From NCBI GenBank assembly GCA_964036045.1, contig OZ038385.1:17455786-17519785 (forward strand): 64,000 nt of DNA, given 5' to 3'. The notes beneath the pieces were generated by a model. That model was given only the letters and a program-made list of their open reading frames with translations, ran no database searches and was not told the DNA's origin. Below, piece after piece: positions 12,001 to 22,289 of the stretch (position 1 is the stretch's first letter; the number at the start of each line of letters is the position of its first letter). The translations under genes and the position numbers were made by a program. This DNA is from Eutreptiella sp. 'Long Island Sound 2002' (lineage: Eukaryota > Euglenozoa > Euglenophyceae > Eutreptiales > Eutreptiaceae).

Positions 12001-14318
12001 GCTTCAGAGCGGGGGGCAGAATCAGAAGTGGCCCACAAGTGGGCAAAACGGCTACCTCACCCCTGCCGTATCGGGGATCCCCACCGCTTAAGAGCGGGGG
12101 GCAGAATCAGAAGTGGCCCACAAGTGGGCAAAGTGGCTACCTCACCCCTGCCGTATCGGGGATCCCCACCGCTTCAGAGCGGGGGACAAAATCAGAAGTG
12201 GCCCACAAGTGGGCGAAATGGCTACCTCACCCCTGCCGTATCGGGGATCCCCACCGCTTCAGAGCGGGGGGCAGAATCAGAAGTGGCCCACAAGTGGGCA
12301 AAGTGGCTACCTCACCCCTGCCGTATCGGGGATCCCCACCGCTTCAGAGCGGGGGGCAGAATCAGAAGTGGCCCACAAGTGGGCAAAGTGGCTACCTCAC
12401 CCCTGCCGTATCGGGGATCCCCACCGCTTCAGAGCGGGGGGCAGAATCAGAAGTGGCCCACAAGTGGGCAAAGTGGCTACCTCACCCCTGCCGTATCGGG
12501 GATCCCCACCGCTTCAGAGCGGGGGGCAGAATCAGAAGTGGCCCACAAGTGGGCAAAACGGCTACCTCACCCCTGCCGTATCGGGGATCCCCACCGCTTC
12601 AGAGCGGGGGGCAGAATCAGAAGTGGCCCACAAGTGGGCAAAGTGGCTACCTCACCCCTGCCGTATCGGGGATCCCCACCGCTTCAGAGCGGGGGGCAGA
12701 ATCAGAAGTGGCCCACAAGTGGGCAAAGTGGCTACCTCACCCCTGCCGTATCGGGGATCCCCACCGCTTCAGAGCGGGGGGCAGAATCAGAAGTGGCCCA
12801 CAAGTGGGCAAAGTGGCTACCTCACCCCTGCCGTATCGGGGATCCCCACCGCTTCAGAGCGGGGGGCAGAATCAGAAGTGGCCCACAAGTGGGCAAAGTG
12901 GCTACCTCACCCCTGCCGTATCGGGGATCCCCACCGCTTCAGAGCGGGGGACAAAATCAGAAGTGGCCCACAAGTGGGCGAAATGGCTACCTCACCCCTG
13001 CCGTATCGGGGATCCCCACCGCTACAGAGCGGGGGGCAGAATCAGAAGTGGCCCACAAGTGGGCAAAGTGGCTACCTCACCCCTGCCGTATCGGGGATCC
13101 CCACCGCTTCAGAGCGGGGGGCAGAATCAGAAGTGGCCCACAAGTGGGCAAAACGGCTACCTCACCCCTGCCGTATCGGGGATCCCCACCGCTTCAGAGC
13201 GGGGGGCAGAATCAGAAGTGGCCCACAAGTGGGCAAAGTGGCTACCTCACCCCTGCCGTATCGGGGATCCCCACCGCTTCAGAGCGGGGGGCAGAATCAG
13301 AAGTGGCCCACAAGTGGGCAAAACGGCTACCTCACCCCTGCCGTATCGGGGATCCCCACCGCTTCAGAGCGGGGGGGCAGAATCAGAAGTGGCCCACAAG
13401 TGGGCAAAGTGGCTACCTCACCCCTGCCGTATCGGGGATCCCCACCGCTTCAGAGCGGGGGGCAGAATCAGAAGTGGCCCACAAGTGGGCAAAGTGGCTA
13501 CCTCACCCCTGCCGTATCGGGGATCCCCACCGCTTCAGAGCGGGGGGCAGAATCAGAAGTGGCCCACAAGTGGGCAAAACGGCTACCTCACCCCTGCCGT
13601 ATCGGGGATCCCCACCGCTTCAGAGCGGGGGGCAGAATCAGAAGTGGCCCACAAGTGGGCAAAGTGGCTACCTCACCCCTGCCGTATCGGGGATCCCCAC
13701 CGCTTCAGAGCGGGGGGCAGAATCAGAAGTGGCCCACAAGTGGGCAAAGTGGCTACCTCACCCCTGCCGTATCGGGGATCCCCACCGCTTCAGAGCGGGG
13801 GGCAGAATCAGAAGTGGCCCACAAGTGGGCAAAACGGCTACCTCACCCCTGCCGTATCGGGGATCCCCACCGCTTCAGAGCGGGGGGCAGAATCAGAAGT
13901 GGCCCACAAGTGGGCAAAGTGGCTACCTCACCCCTGCCGTATCGGGGATCCCCACCGCTTCAGAGCGGGGGACAAAATCAGAAGTGGCCCACAAGTGGGC
14001 GAAATGGCTACCTCACCCCTGCCGTATCGGGGATCCCCACCGCTTCAGAGCGGGGGGCAGAATCAGAAGTGGCCCACAAGTGGGCAAAGTGGCTACCTCA
14101 CCCCTGCCGTATCGGGGATCCCCACCGCTTCAGAGCGGGGGGCAGAATCAGAAGTGGCCCACAAGTGGGCAAAGTGGCTACCTCACCCCTGCCGTATCGG
14201 GGATCCCCACCGCTTCAGAGCGGGGGGCAGAATCAGAAGTGGCCCACAAGTGGGCAAAGTGGCTACCTCACCCCTGCCGTATCGGGGATCCCCACCGCTT
14301 CAGAGCGGGGGGCAAAAT
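9064..14318. repeat. 85-bp tandem satellite, about 62 copies
   Basis: The unit starts gtgggcaaagtggctacctc and recurs every 85 bp from 9064 to the truncated last copy at 14250, with a single 1-bp insertion near 13,380 (one extra G). Each unit contains the palindrome GGGGATCCCC, the hairpin-able CCGCTTCAGAGCGG and the inverted repeat GCCCACAAGTGGGC. Three unit types differ after gtgggc: aaagtgg (A), aaaacgg (B), gaaatgg (C, preceded by gggggacaaaatc). Copies 2-10 run AAB three times, and the nine-unit string AAAACABAB occurs twice (copies 22-30 and 43-51). Because 85 is not a multiple of 3 and the unit has no plus-strand stop, all three plus frames stay open for over 5 kb; I treat these as non-coding. 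Confidence 0.97.
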
Positions 14319-14338
14319 CAGAAAAAAGGGCTTTTTTG

Positions 14339-14746
14339 TACTAATTTTTTTACTGAGTAAAAAAAAAAAATTTTTTTCCTACTCAGTTTTTTACTGAGTA
14401 AAAAAAAAAATTTTTTTTTCTACTCAGTTTTTTACTGAGTAAAAAAAAATTTTTTTTTTCTACTCAGTTTTTCACTGAGTAAAAAAAAAAATTTTTTTCC
14501 CTACTCAGTTTTTTACTGAGTAAAAAAAAAATTTTTTTTTTCTACTCAGTTTTTTACTGAGTGAAAAAAAAAAATTTTTTTTTCTACTCAGTTTTTTACT
14601 GAGTAAAAAAAAAATTTTTTTTTCTACTCAGTTTCGCAACTGAGTAGAAACCCCACTTACTGAGTAAAAAAAACTTTTTTTACTCAGTTTGAAACTGAGT
14701 AAAAAATTTTTTTTTAAAAAAAAAAATTTTTTTACTCAGTTTTACC
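14339..14746. repeat. AT-rich palindromic array at the right end of the element
   Basis: A roughly 41-bp unit repeats about seven times (ACTGAGT near 14352, 14393, 14434, 14474, 14515, 14556, 14598), then continues irregularly to the end. Each unit pairs ACTCAGT and ACTGAGT across a short T-rich loop, followed by A(8-11)T(7-10). ACTGAGT is the core of the left-end motif, so both ends of the element carry many copies of one recognition-like sequence. Palindromic units can form cruciforms. Confidence 0.9.
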
Positions 14747-15046
14747 ACGGACCCGGGTCCGCCCCCACACAATCCTTCAGATGTCCCAGACGACAGTGCC
14801 CCGCGCAGGCTAACAGTAGAAAATAGGAGGGGAGGGGGTCTGGGACCCAAAAGTTTGTGTACCAAAATGGCCTGACAAGATTTTCCCAACGGTAAATTTC
14901 GTTTTTTCCCACGAGCTGCACATGTCCAAGTCCTGCGCACTTGGGCCCAGCAAGTCACAGACAATAGGCACACCACCAATCAGACCACGCGACCCGACTC
15001 GAACCCCCGTCCCTGCGGCGACTTGAGGCAGGACCTAACCCCCAAA

Positions 15047-15663
15047 AAAATATCACGCGTCAGAATAACATCACGCACGCATGATATCAATTGTCCTCCT
15101 TAAATAATATCACGCGCTCCCAAGCACTGGAGGGACATGCACTGTGCAGATTTGCGGGCTGAGCTGAAGAGTTCGTGTCATTGTTCGATTAATTTCTGGA
15201 AAGGAATGGTCCCATGGACAGTTGCCAGGCCACAGGTCTGGGCTGGGCCTTTGACTTTGGTTTTGGTGGCAGTGCATCACCAACTGGCACAGCATGGGGT
15301 GCAAACTGGAAAGGCACATGCAACTTGGCCTTTGTTGCGCGGATAAAGCCCAAATCTTGGAACACTTTCGGCACATCCAATGTGCTAGTAGTTTTTGCAA
15401 GCCCATTGTAGCAAAAATCCACAAGTTACGGGCCTGAGCCAAAGCGGGCCTGCCTTTGGATGAGAATTCTGACACATCTGATTCTTCATTGTCCATTGCT
15501 GCCTCATGAGCACCATTGAAAAATTGTTCATCATGGTCCCGTGCTTCAGCCAACAAGCCAGGCTCCATTCGTGACGCACCGGATGCCATGAGAGTTTCCA
15601 AAATGCTGTGCAACAGACACGTGTCAGAATAGTATCACGGATACCAAAATAATATCACGCGAG
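15047..15663. repeat. Block bounded by direct repeats of a TATCACGCG-containing sequence
   Basis: On the left, AATATCACGCGTCAGAATAA and a second AAATAATATCACGCG (15,103-15,117) frame about 70 bp. On the right, TGTCAGAATAGTATCACG and AAATAATATCACGCG (15,648-15,662) repeat the same two pieces in the same orientation. The 0.5 kb between them holds a broken ORF. Terminal direct repeats rather than inverted ones suggest a small retroelement-like or tandemly reduced unit; the class is not determined. Confidence 0.55.
15189..15613 (-). pseudogene. Broken ORF inside the TATCACGCG-bounded block
   Basis: Minus-strand reading from 15613 gives an acidic segment (SILETLMASGASRM ... ESDVSEFSSKGRPAL) whose frame loses protein-like character near 15,430. 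Continuity appears to pass to another frame (15189-15422) with LDVPKVFQDLGFIRATKA and a Pro/Lys-rich end. The switch point lacks a convincing intron, so a frameshift is the simplest reading. No domain recognised. Position between terminal repeats suggests a decayed element gene. Confidence 0.4.
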
Positions 15664-16581
15664 ATGTTAATGGGGGGGGGGGGGGGTGAGTCGGGTGCAT
15701 GTCGACGGTGGCGCGGGGGGGGGATGAACAGGCCTATCCCGGACCCACCCACCCAAACTGGACCCCCATACGCCAAGGACAAGAATCTGAGGTTGCACAC
15801 ATTGCGGGGGTGCTGGGCAGTACCACATGCCTCCCTCATTTTGAGTACAGGGAGTTCAACAAAATCGCTTGTTGGGCCAGTGGCTGGGCTGTGGCAGGGG
15901 TCTGCATTGGCTGTGACCGATCTGCATTGCCTCCCCATGTACTAAGCCTTCGCCGCCCATTGCCTGCCCTCCCGAGAGTGCAACACCCAACCCGGTTGCC
16001 AAAGACTGGTACCCCCCATCTGCTTCTCCGTTGCGTCGAGGACTCTAGCACGTCCAATGAATGGGCGTCCCACATCCCACATGCCAACTGGGAGGTGTTG
16101 GGCTGTGTCGAGATGCACTGTGCAGGGGTCAGGATGGGGTGCGGGACTGGGTCCACTGGAGCCGGGACCTTCCGAATGGGGGACTTCCCAAGTTTGGCCC
16201 AGGCTTGGCGCTCTCAGTTGGGCGGGCCCTACCTGCGGTGGAGGCTGGGTGCAGGTGGATGCTGGGCAATGCTGCTTCAGAGTGGGGGGGGGGGGTATAC
16301 AACGCCCTCCCCCCAACCTGCACTCGGGGCACTTTATGCGCTTTCGCAAGGACCCAGGCCAATGTGGGCTTGGGCTGCCACTGGGACTCTGCAGTGCACC
16401 CACCGATGGGTCGTGTGCGTGCCATGTGGCGGTACAACGTCAGCAGGACCCAGAGGGCCATGGCGTTGTGCACCGTTCACAGCCCTCCCCAATGGCCTGG
16501 CCGCGGCCCATCTGCACGCCACGAGCCTTGAGGCACTAGACCCGTGTGCAGGGGGCGAGGCACGGGGGTGGGGGCACAAAC

Positions 16582-16704
16582 CGCGATGCGATGCAGAAGT
16601 CCCAGGGGCCCCTCCAGGCGACTTGCACGTCCTTCAGCACTTTGCCCCGGTCCCCCTCCCTCAGCCAGTCCGCCGGGGGATTGCTGGGGTCCTTGAACAA
16701 CGAC
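16582..16704 (-). CDS. Unidentified spliced gene, candidate internal exon
   Basis: The acceptor CCCTCTCTGCAG ends at 16705 and the donor GTTTGT begins at 16581. The 123-nt exon is symmetrical (phase 2 in and out) and encodes SLFKDPSNPPADWLREGDRG followed by KVLKDVQVAWRGPWDFCIAS. Almost every third codon position is G or C, as in the phosphatase exons, while the alternative frames lack this pattern. No family recognised. It may belong with the minus-strand exons at 18.8 or 20.4-20.7 kb, but the phases have not been joined. Confidence 0.45.
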
Positions 16705-17229
16705 CTGCAGAGAGGGTGGGGGGGGGAGGGGGGCGTGGGGGGGGGGGGACGCCTCCGCCCACCGCGAACACACAAGGGGGGAGGGGGCGGACTTGGACAG
16801 GGCCGGGCTTTGGCGCGGCCCATGGGCAAAGCGGTTCTTGTGGTCTTTGGGCCCAATCGCCAGGGAAAGCCATCAGTCGGATTCGGGCGCAGTCGGGCGG
16901 TGGCCAATAGCGGTAGGACGGTCACCGAAGGCGGTTGGAGGGTAATTGAGCGTTTGTTTTGGGTGCTCCTCAGAGCCCTTCTCGGATCAAAAAAACAAAA
17001 TGAGGCGGGGGATGAAGGCCCTGCCCATTCGAGCGCGATGGGCTGGATGTCGCATGAAAAGAATGAGGGCGCAGTCTGAAAGCAACGCAAAGCAAAACCA
17101 AGTATCGCGGGCATGCCCAGTCCCACCGGGACGGCTCACAGCCAACGCCCGCTTGACCACAACGCCTGCATTCAGGCACACAACACTCAGACGCGGTCGC
17201 CTTGATCCGACAACGCCGCGGTATCGGGG

Positions 17230-17440
17230 GGCAAAGCCCTGAGATGCTGCTGCTCTACCGGCAGTGGGCGGCGTCCATCGACCTCTCGCCACTCACCAAG
17301 ACCCACCAAAGCCGCTGTGCCCCCCCCCATCCCCTGTTCCTGTGTCCCCATCGGCGGCGGGTCGTGGCACCAACACATTGAAGGGTCCAGAGGGCACTAC
17401 TCTTCAGTGCGCAGTGCACACACTCTGCCACGGCGGAGTG
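17230..17440 (-). repeat. Dispersed repeat R3, inverted copy
   Basis: This segment is the reverse complement, with scattered differences, of 36,946-37,138 in phosphatase intron 2. Shared landmarks include gatgctgctgctct, cagtgggcg, cctctcgccactcac, catcggcggcgggtcgtgg and gtgcgcagtgcacacact. Short open frames on either strand are not supported as genes. Confidence 0.8.
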
Positions 17441-18058
17441 CCCCGCGGCTCTACACAAGCGCAAACGACGGTGCGGTCGTGACTTCACGTTCGGCGGAGG
17501 TTGTGGCGCCATGGGACAGGGTGCAGGCAGCCGGCGCCTCGGGGACACGGACAGAATGGGCCCCCTTCCCGACCCACTCTGAGGACAGACGTCCCCGTCG
17601 CACGTCACGGGCCTGCCCGTCCCTGAGGGAGGGGGGGGTCGTCTTCATTCCTCCCGTTGGGTGTGCACTGTTTGAGCCCCTGTTGGGACCCCCCCCCCAG
17701 AGGGGGCTCCGGTGTCCGGTGGCCTCACGCCCCCCCCCCCATTCCAAGAGACAAAACAATGCACCCCAGCCGTGGCTCGTTTTAGAAAAGCGGGGGGGGG
17801 GGGGTCTGAGACCCAAGGGTTCGTGAGCCAAAAATGGCCCGAAATCTGCCACAGTTTGATTCCCCTGAGGAATGAAGAACCGGGGGGAGGGGGGGCGGGC
17901 AGAGTGGGGAAGGGGGGCGCCATCAAGGCTGAAGAAGGGGGTGGGGGGTGACCCTCCTCGTTCGATTTTTCACGATCTACAACGATCGCCAGATCACACT
18001 GATCATTGTGAGGTACACATATGGGGGGGGGGGGGTAAGAAACTCTTTTCTGGGGGGT

Positions 18059-18112
18059 CCACCACCACCACCACCACCACCACCACCACCACCACCACCA
18101 CCACCACCACCA
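18059..18112. repeat. (CCA)n microsatellite
   Basis: About 18 uninterrupted CCA/ACC triplets. It generates poly-Trp, poly-Gly and poly-Pro/Thr frames that are not genes. Confidence 0.97.
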
Positions 18113-18761
18113 GGAGCAGCAGCAGCGTCCTCGGGACTTGCCCCAACCGTAGTCCAATCAGCCACTGCTGACCAACGAACTCCGGACGCAGCGCCCCATC
18201 AAAATGGCGGAGATGCGACCCCCAAGAACCATTCACAACTGCATGCAACCCCCCAAATGAGCCTGACGACCAGTTGTGCCCCACAATGCTGCACCGGAAT
18301 GGCGGCCAGCCCTAGGGATTGGACTACCGGGGGAGGGAAAATTTGATGCATGCGAAATTTGGAATGGCGAATTTTGGTGCGGAGAAATGGTGGCACCAAT
18401 CTTAAATACCTCTTTACACTTTGGCACAAAATTCCCAGATTGTGGTACAAGAAGCATAGACTGCGAGTGGTGGTTGTTATTTTCTATGGCCCTTTGGTTG
18501 GTTGCTGTTATTACTGGAGGCTCTGGATGGTTGTAGTCATTATATCTATAGAGCAAACTGCGCGGGCACAAGGGGCACGCACACACAAGAGCGCGAACAA
18601 TGACACCTGAAAAATGGCTACGGACCTTCGAATACCGTGGGATAATTTGGCACACTTTTGTTGTGCCAAAATTTGCCGTTCCAAATTTCGCCTTTTCCAA
18701 ATCCCCCCTCTCCTGGTACCAGGCTCTATGATCATCAATGAGCACCAATCTCCATCGGTAC

Positions 18762-18866
18762 CTTGTGCCGAGTAACCCCCCAATGGCTCACAGTCAGGCA
18801 CGCCACGCACCTGTCGTCGCGGCAAAAGTCGGGGTCACTCCAGGCCTTGCCCGTCTGTCGGCACTT
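18762..18866 (-). CDS. Unidentified spliced gene, exon with zinc-finger-like Cys pairs
   Basis: The acceptor ends TGCAG just before 18866 and the donor GTACCG begins at 18761; both borders are phase 0 and the exon is 105 nt. It encodes KCRQTGKAWSDPDFCRDDRC and then VACLTVSHWGVTRHK, with Cys at exon residues 2, 15, 20 and 23. G/C at third positions dominates. The Cys pattern resembles small treble-clef or zinc-ribbon modules, but I cannot name a family. Confidence 0.45.
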
Positions 18867-20365
18867 CTGCACTTCGGCTGATGGGAGCACAACGAGACAC
18901 GGCTGCCGTCGAACACGGGCCACGGGATGCGACGTGGCAACGCAGTGTCACGGGGCCGTTCAGTCCACACAAAGAGCACATGCCCCGAAGAGGGCAGTGG
19001 GCACCAGCCCACATCATGACATCACATGACCCGTCGTCGAGTGCAGCAGAGGAGGATGCACCGCGGCACCATGCGGCCGACGACAGTGCTACAAGAAGGA
19101 GAAAAGCTGACGTATTACGCGAATCACGGTCCTCTCAAGCAGGCCATTGCTTACGGTGTCCGGGGAAATTTGGGGCCCTGGACAGCCACGGCCAGCCCAC
19201 CGATCCCCCCCCCCAATCAGAAAAATTTTCCTCCGGAAAAGAATGACATTCACGAGAGGTCTGAGATCTGAGAGCTGTAAGGCTTGCATTGCACAGTCAA
19301 AGGGTTTTAAAGGCTCACTTGCAGCTTTCCTTGTGATTTGTTGGTGCATGACGTGCGATGACGGGAGTCTGGAAGAGATACCGGGTGGATCACCAATGGG
19401 ACGGTCTGGACACGTGAGTGTGAAAGCACACCCTATGGTACCCTCCTCTGAACTGGGGCGTCTCGGACCAGGGTGACCAGGCTGCAGCTAGCCAAATGGT
19501 CTCCCGGGGGCAGTGGCCCCCACGCCTTGCGCAGCACATGTGCCCCGCGTCGCCATTTGCCCCCTCCCCCGCCCCCTACTCCCCCCACGCCCCACGCACA
19601 GGTGATACGCGACAAACAGACACTGTATCCCAGCAGCCTGAGTGTACGTCTCGTCAGGTGCAGCGTCAAGACAAAGACGTTGTCAGACACAGCACGAGGC
19701 GGCTGTCTGCAACGAAGAGGGAAAAGATGTTCAGCAGCACACACGTCTAACCGCATGCACTACCGTTGAGCGCAAAGTCAACGCTGTGCATTCCAACTGA
19801 TGTTGTGTCCCCCGCATTTGCCATTTGCCTTTGGCATGCTTGCAAGTTGATGAGACTCGACAGGAAGGTGCTGATCGCTTGGGACCCAGTTTGTGTCCAC
19901 GGGGGGTTGGGTTTTGTGTGGACGTTAGAGGGCCCTCAGCCCCCAGTTTCCGCAGACTTAGCGCCTGCAAGGCCAACGCACTGTTCCCCACCATCCATCA
20001 TTTGGTGCACTTGGTTCACCAACAGCAGATTTAGGTGGTCCTGGTGCTCGGGATCTGCATCATCGATCTGAGAATGTCAGAAATTGCTTGACAGGGCAAC
20101 AACTCACTCGACACGGCATGCGGCAAATGATTAGAACTCATCGGTTTTGTTGGCTTTGATCATGGATGCCCGCATGCTTTTTTTGCCAAAGTTTGCCGCT
20201 TTGGCTAACCACACTCCCGGAGAGTGTCGCGTGTGCACGTCCTGTGGTGACTGCATGGGGCAAACCATTCTCCTCCGAGATTTTTCCGTGTTTACTCCTT
20301 GGCTTTTTGCATTGTTTTGGAGCCTCCGGCCGCTCCACCGACCAGGGGCCGCCACTCCGCCCTAC

Positions 20366-20530
20366 TTGCAGTGCCGAGGCCCTTTGAGCACATCCAGGCC
20401 CATGGTGCACTTCTGTCCAGTGATTTCCGCCCCGAGATGCTTATAAATGCCCGCAGCGTTCCTTCGGAGAACTTGGGCTCGCCATGAACGCCACCAACGC
20501 CCATGATTGGGCCGTAGGCGGGGGACCGCC
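20366..20530 (-). CDS. Unidentified spliced gene, downstream exon
   Basis: The acceptor is an exceptionally clear T(11)CGGCAG ending at 20531; the donor GTAGGG starts at 20365. The 165-nt exon is phase 1 at both ends and encodes RSPAYGPIMGVGGVHGEPKF and then SEGTLRAFISISGRKSLDRS, ending near CSKGLGTA. It joins the exon ending at 20581 across a 50-bp intron. No family recognised. Confidence 0.45.
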
Positions 20531-20580
20531 CTGCCGAAAAAAAAAAATGCATGGGGCTGGACGCTTCCACGGGGCCATAC

Positions 20581-20665
20581 TTGTGATGCAGGTGTAGAAC
20601 GCCGAGGGGTCTGCATGCATCCGGGCTTCCTCAATGCGCCCAAAGTCTTCCTTGCGGGGGCATCG
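20581..20665 (-). CDS. Unidentified spliced gene, upstream exon (5' border uncertain)
   Basis: The minus-strand frame reads VSIRCPRKEDFGRIEEARMH and then ADPSAFYTCIT, with G/C-rich third positions, up to a GTATGG donor at 20580. The reading frame stays open upstream to about 20,760, so the acceptor is not fixed; several AG dinucleotides lie at 20,665-20,690. Phase 1 at the donor agrees with the next exon. Confidence 0.4.
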
Positions 20666-21640
20666 GATGCTCACTCGCTTCCCACTTGCTTGGAGGTTTG
20701 ACGCGGGTTTCTCCGGGAGTGAAGTCCTTTGAGCTGCTGCACAGCCCGATGCACCTGAACGTACGAATGGGACCTTGCTCACTCACAACTGCGAGGGCTT
20801 CCCCTTTGTCGCTCACAAGCCTCGTGCTTGGGAGCTGGAGTGTGGGAACACGTAGTGCTTTTGCAAATACATTCGCGCCCGTGCTTGCACATTGTGCCAT
20901 TGGGTTGAGTCACGACGACACCTGGGAACATGGGGGGTGTTCAGAGTCAAATCCTGACCCCAACACCCCCGTAAACTTTTTGGGCCCCGTGGGGGGGGGG
21001 TACTTGGGTGGGGGTGGGGGCGCCTAGTGGGGGGGTCCTGGGTACCCCGACATACACACCTCAAAATGATCCCCTCGTCGTGCTGATAATTTTGAACACA
21101 AATTTGGGGGGGTTTTGAAAAAAAATTTACCCACTTGGGGTCCAGTCCCAGCAGCCAGATTGGGGGGGGGGGGCTGGGGGGGGGGGAGGTCAGGGGTGAC
21201 CATTTTTTCCCTGTTTTGTTTCCCTGTTTTGCATGCATATTTGAATTCCCTATGAAATTCTGAGCATTTTGAGAATACACATAGAGGGTGAAATCAATTT
21301 TTACCCCCCACCGTAACCCAAAAGGCCCCAGGTTTGGGCAAAATGTGGTCCAGACCTCCTCAACACTTTGGACCGCCCAGGGAGGGGGGGGTAAAACCTA
21401 CTTAAAGAGTGTGGATTGGGATATATGTGAAATGGGGATGGAAACTGGGGATGAAAACTGGGGATGAAAAACAGACAGACAGACAGTACAGCAGATACAG
21501 GGGGGGTGGGATGGGGGGAGGAGGGAGGGCCAGGATCTGAGCCTGAACGCCCCCCATGCTTGGGAAGGTGGCTGAACGACCCCTTCACACGGGTCCCAGT
21601 GACAATGGCTACCCTTGCACATGGGGCTTTTAGTCTGTCT

Positions 21641-22102
21641 CTAGTGTGTGGACACTGTTGCCAGTAGACACGGTTGGTTGTTGATATGGTCGACATATTG
21701 GAGACGAGATATATTGTTCAGTGCAGTTTTGCACCAGTCCCACGTCCAAAGGATCAGGAACCTGTTGCAAAAGCGGCTCTGTGGGCGGCTGTATGGAGTG
21801 AAAATGCACTTCAGCACGTGTGCACCACGTTGCAAGACTGAATTAACTGCCTTGTGAGGGATCTTGTGGTGCATTGATGCAATGTCATGTGCGGAGTCGT
21901 CCAGAAGTGTCACTTCAGACAACCGCAGGTCCAACAACGGAATGAGTGGCACCAGCATGGTGCCCTCCGAATAATAATAAGATTGTGAGAGCATTACCCG
22001 CGATTGAGTGCAGATGCCAATCCCATGTGTCCTTGTGTTGTGTAACCCTTCCCGCAGCTTCACAAGGCAGACCGTCATGGTTGTGGGTGGCCGGGCAACC
22101 AA
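21641..22102 (-). CDS. Coding-like minus-strand segment, unidentified
   Basis: The 153-codon open frame has a protein-like composition (LREGLHNTRTHGIGICTQ, TLLDDSAHDIASMHHKIPHK, FCNRFLILWTWDW) and no low-complexity bias. It has no recognised domain, and the ends could be splice borders. Same strand as the transposase-like block that begins about 2 kb further on, so it may be part of an old element. Confidence 0.3.
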   Translation of the reverse strand: MVARPPTTMTVCLVKLREGLHNTRTHGIGICTQSRVMLSQSYYYSEGTMLVPLIPLLDLRLSEVTLLDDSAHDIASMHHKIPHKAVNSVLQRGAHVLKCIFTPYSRPQSRFCNRFLILWTWDWCKTALNNISRLQYVDHINNQPCLLATVSTH

Positions 22103-22289
22103 CCCTCACAATATCTGTAGTTTTCAGCCGCCGACCAAAGGAGTGGGTGGGGGTGTGAGGGTGGGGGTGGGGGAAAGCTGTGAGAGGGTGCGTTTGGGAG
22201 AGGAAATTGGGGGCCGGGGAGGTGGATGGGGGGGGGTGGATCAGTGATGGATAGACCAGGGGGTTGAGACCTAATTCAGGTGAGCTAAG

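Larger units (their letters stand above)
6049..14756. mobile_element. Putative 8.7-kb DNA transposon with inverted ends, Ulp1-like ORF and internal satellite
   Basis: The left end reads CCGGGT, ATTT, then GGTAAAACTGAGTA (6059-6072). The right end is the reverse complement: TACTCAGTTTTACC (14733-14746), ACGG, then ACCCGG. The inverted termini therefore match over CCGGGTnnnTGGTAAAACTG and beyond. Directly outside both ends is GTCCG (6044-6048 and 14757-14761), a candidate 5-bp target-site duplication. Inside are four iterated copies of the terminal motif, one 2.6-kb minus-strand ORF, a 5.2-kb array of an 85-bp unit and an AT-rich palindromic array. A decayed copy of the left end at 49,276-49,340 includes the bases outside GGTAAAAC, which supports the boundary at 6049. 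No DDE transposase was recognised, so the class is open. A Zisupton/KDZ-like or other C48-bearing superfamily is an inference. Confidence 0.7.

Noticed and set aside
9064-14318. Possible CRISPR-like array
   Set aside because: Units are contiguous 85-bp copies with no unique spacers, and no cas genes are present.
8914-14397. Three overlapping plus-strand frames of up to 1,827 codons with an 85-residue repeat
   Set aside because: An 85-bp unit without stop codons rotates through all frames, so all three stay open equally. No frame is favoured, no start context or splice evidence is seen, and the array is better read as a satellite.
14935-15035. tRNA-like sequence on the minus strand with GGGTTCGAGTC, and a similar box at about 6,275-6,300 plus
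   Set aside because: Both resemble the internal B box, but the T-stem does not pair and no A box or acceptor stem is found. At most a degraded tRNA-derived repeat.
15699-16910. 403-codon plus-strand frame
   Set aside because: No motif, interrupted by G-runs, and antisense to an exon with clear splice borders at 16582-16704.
17645-18171. Poly-Trp/Gly/Pro frames
   Set aside because: Arise from the (CCA)n repeat.
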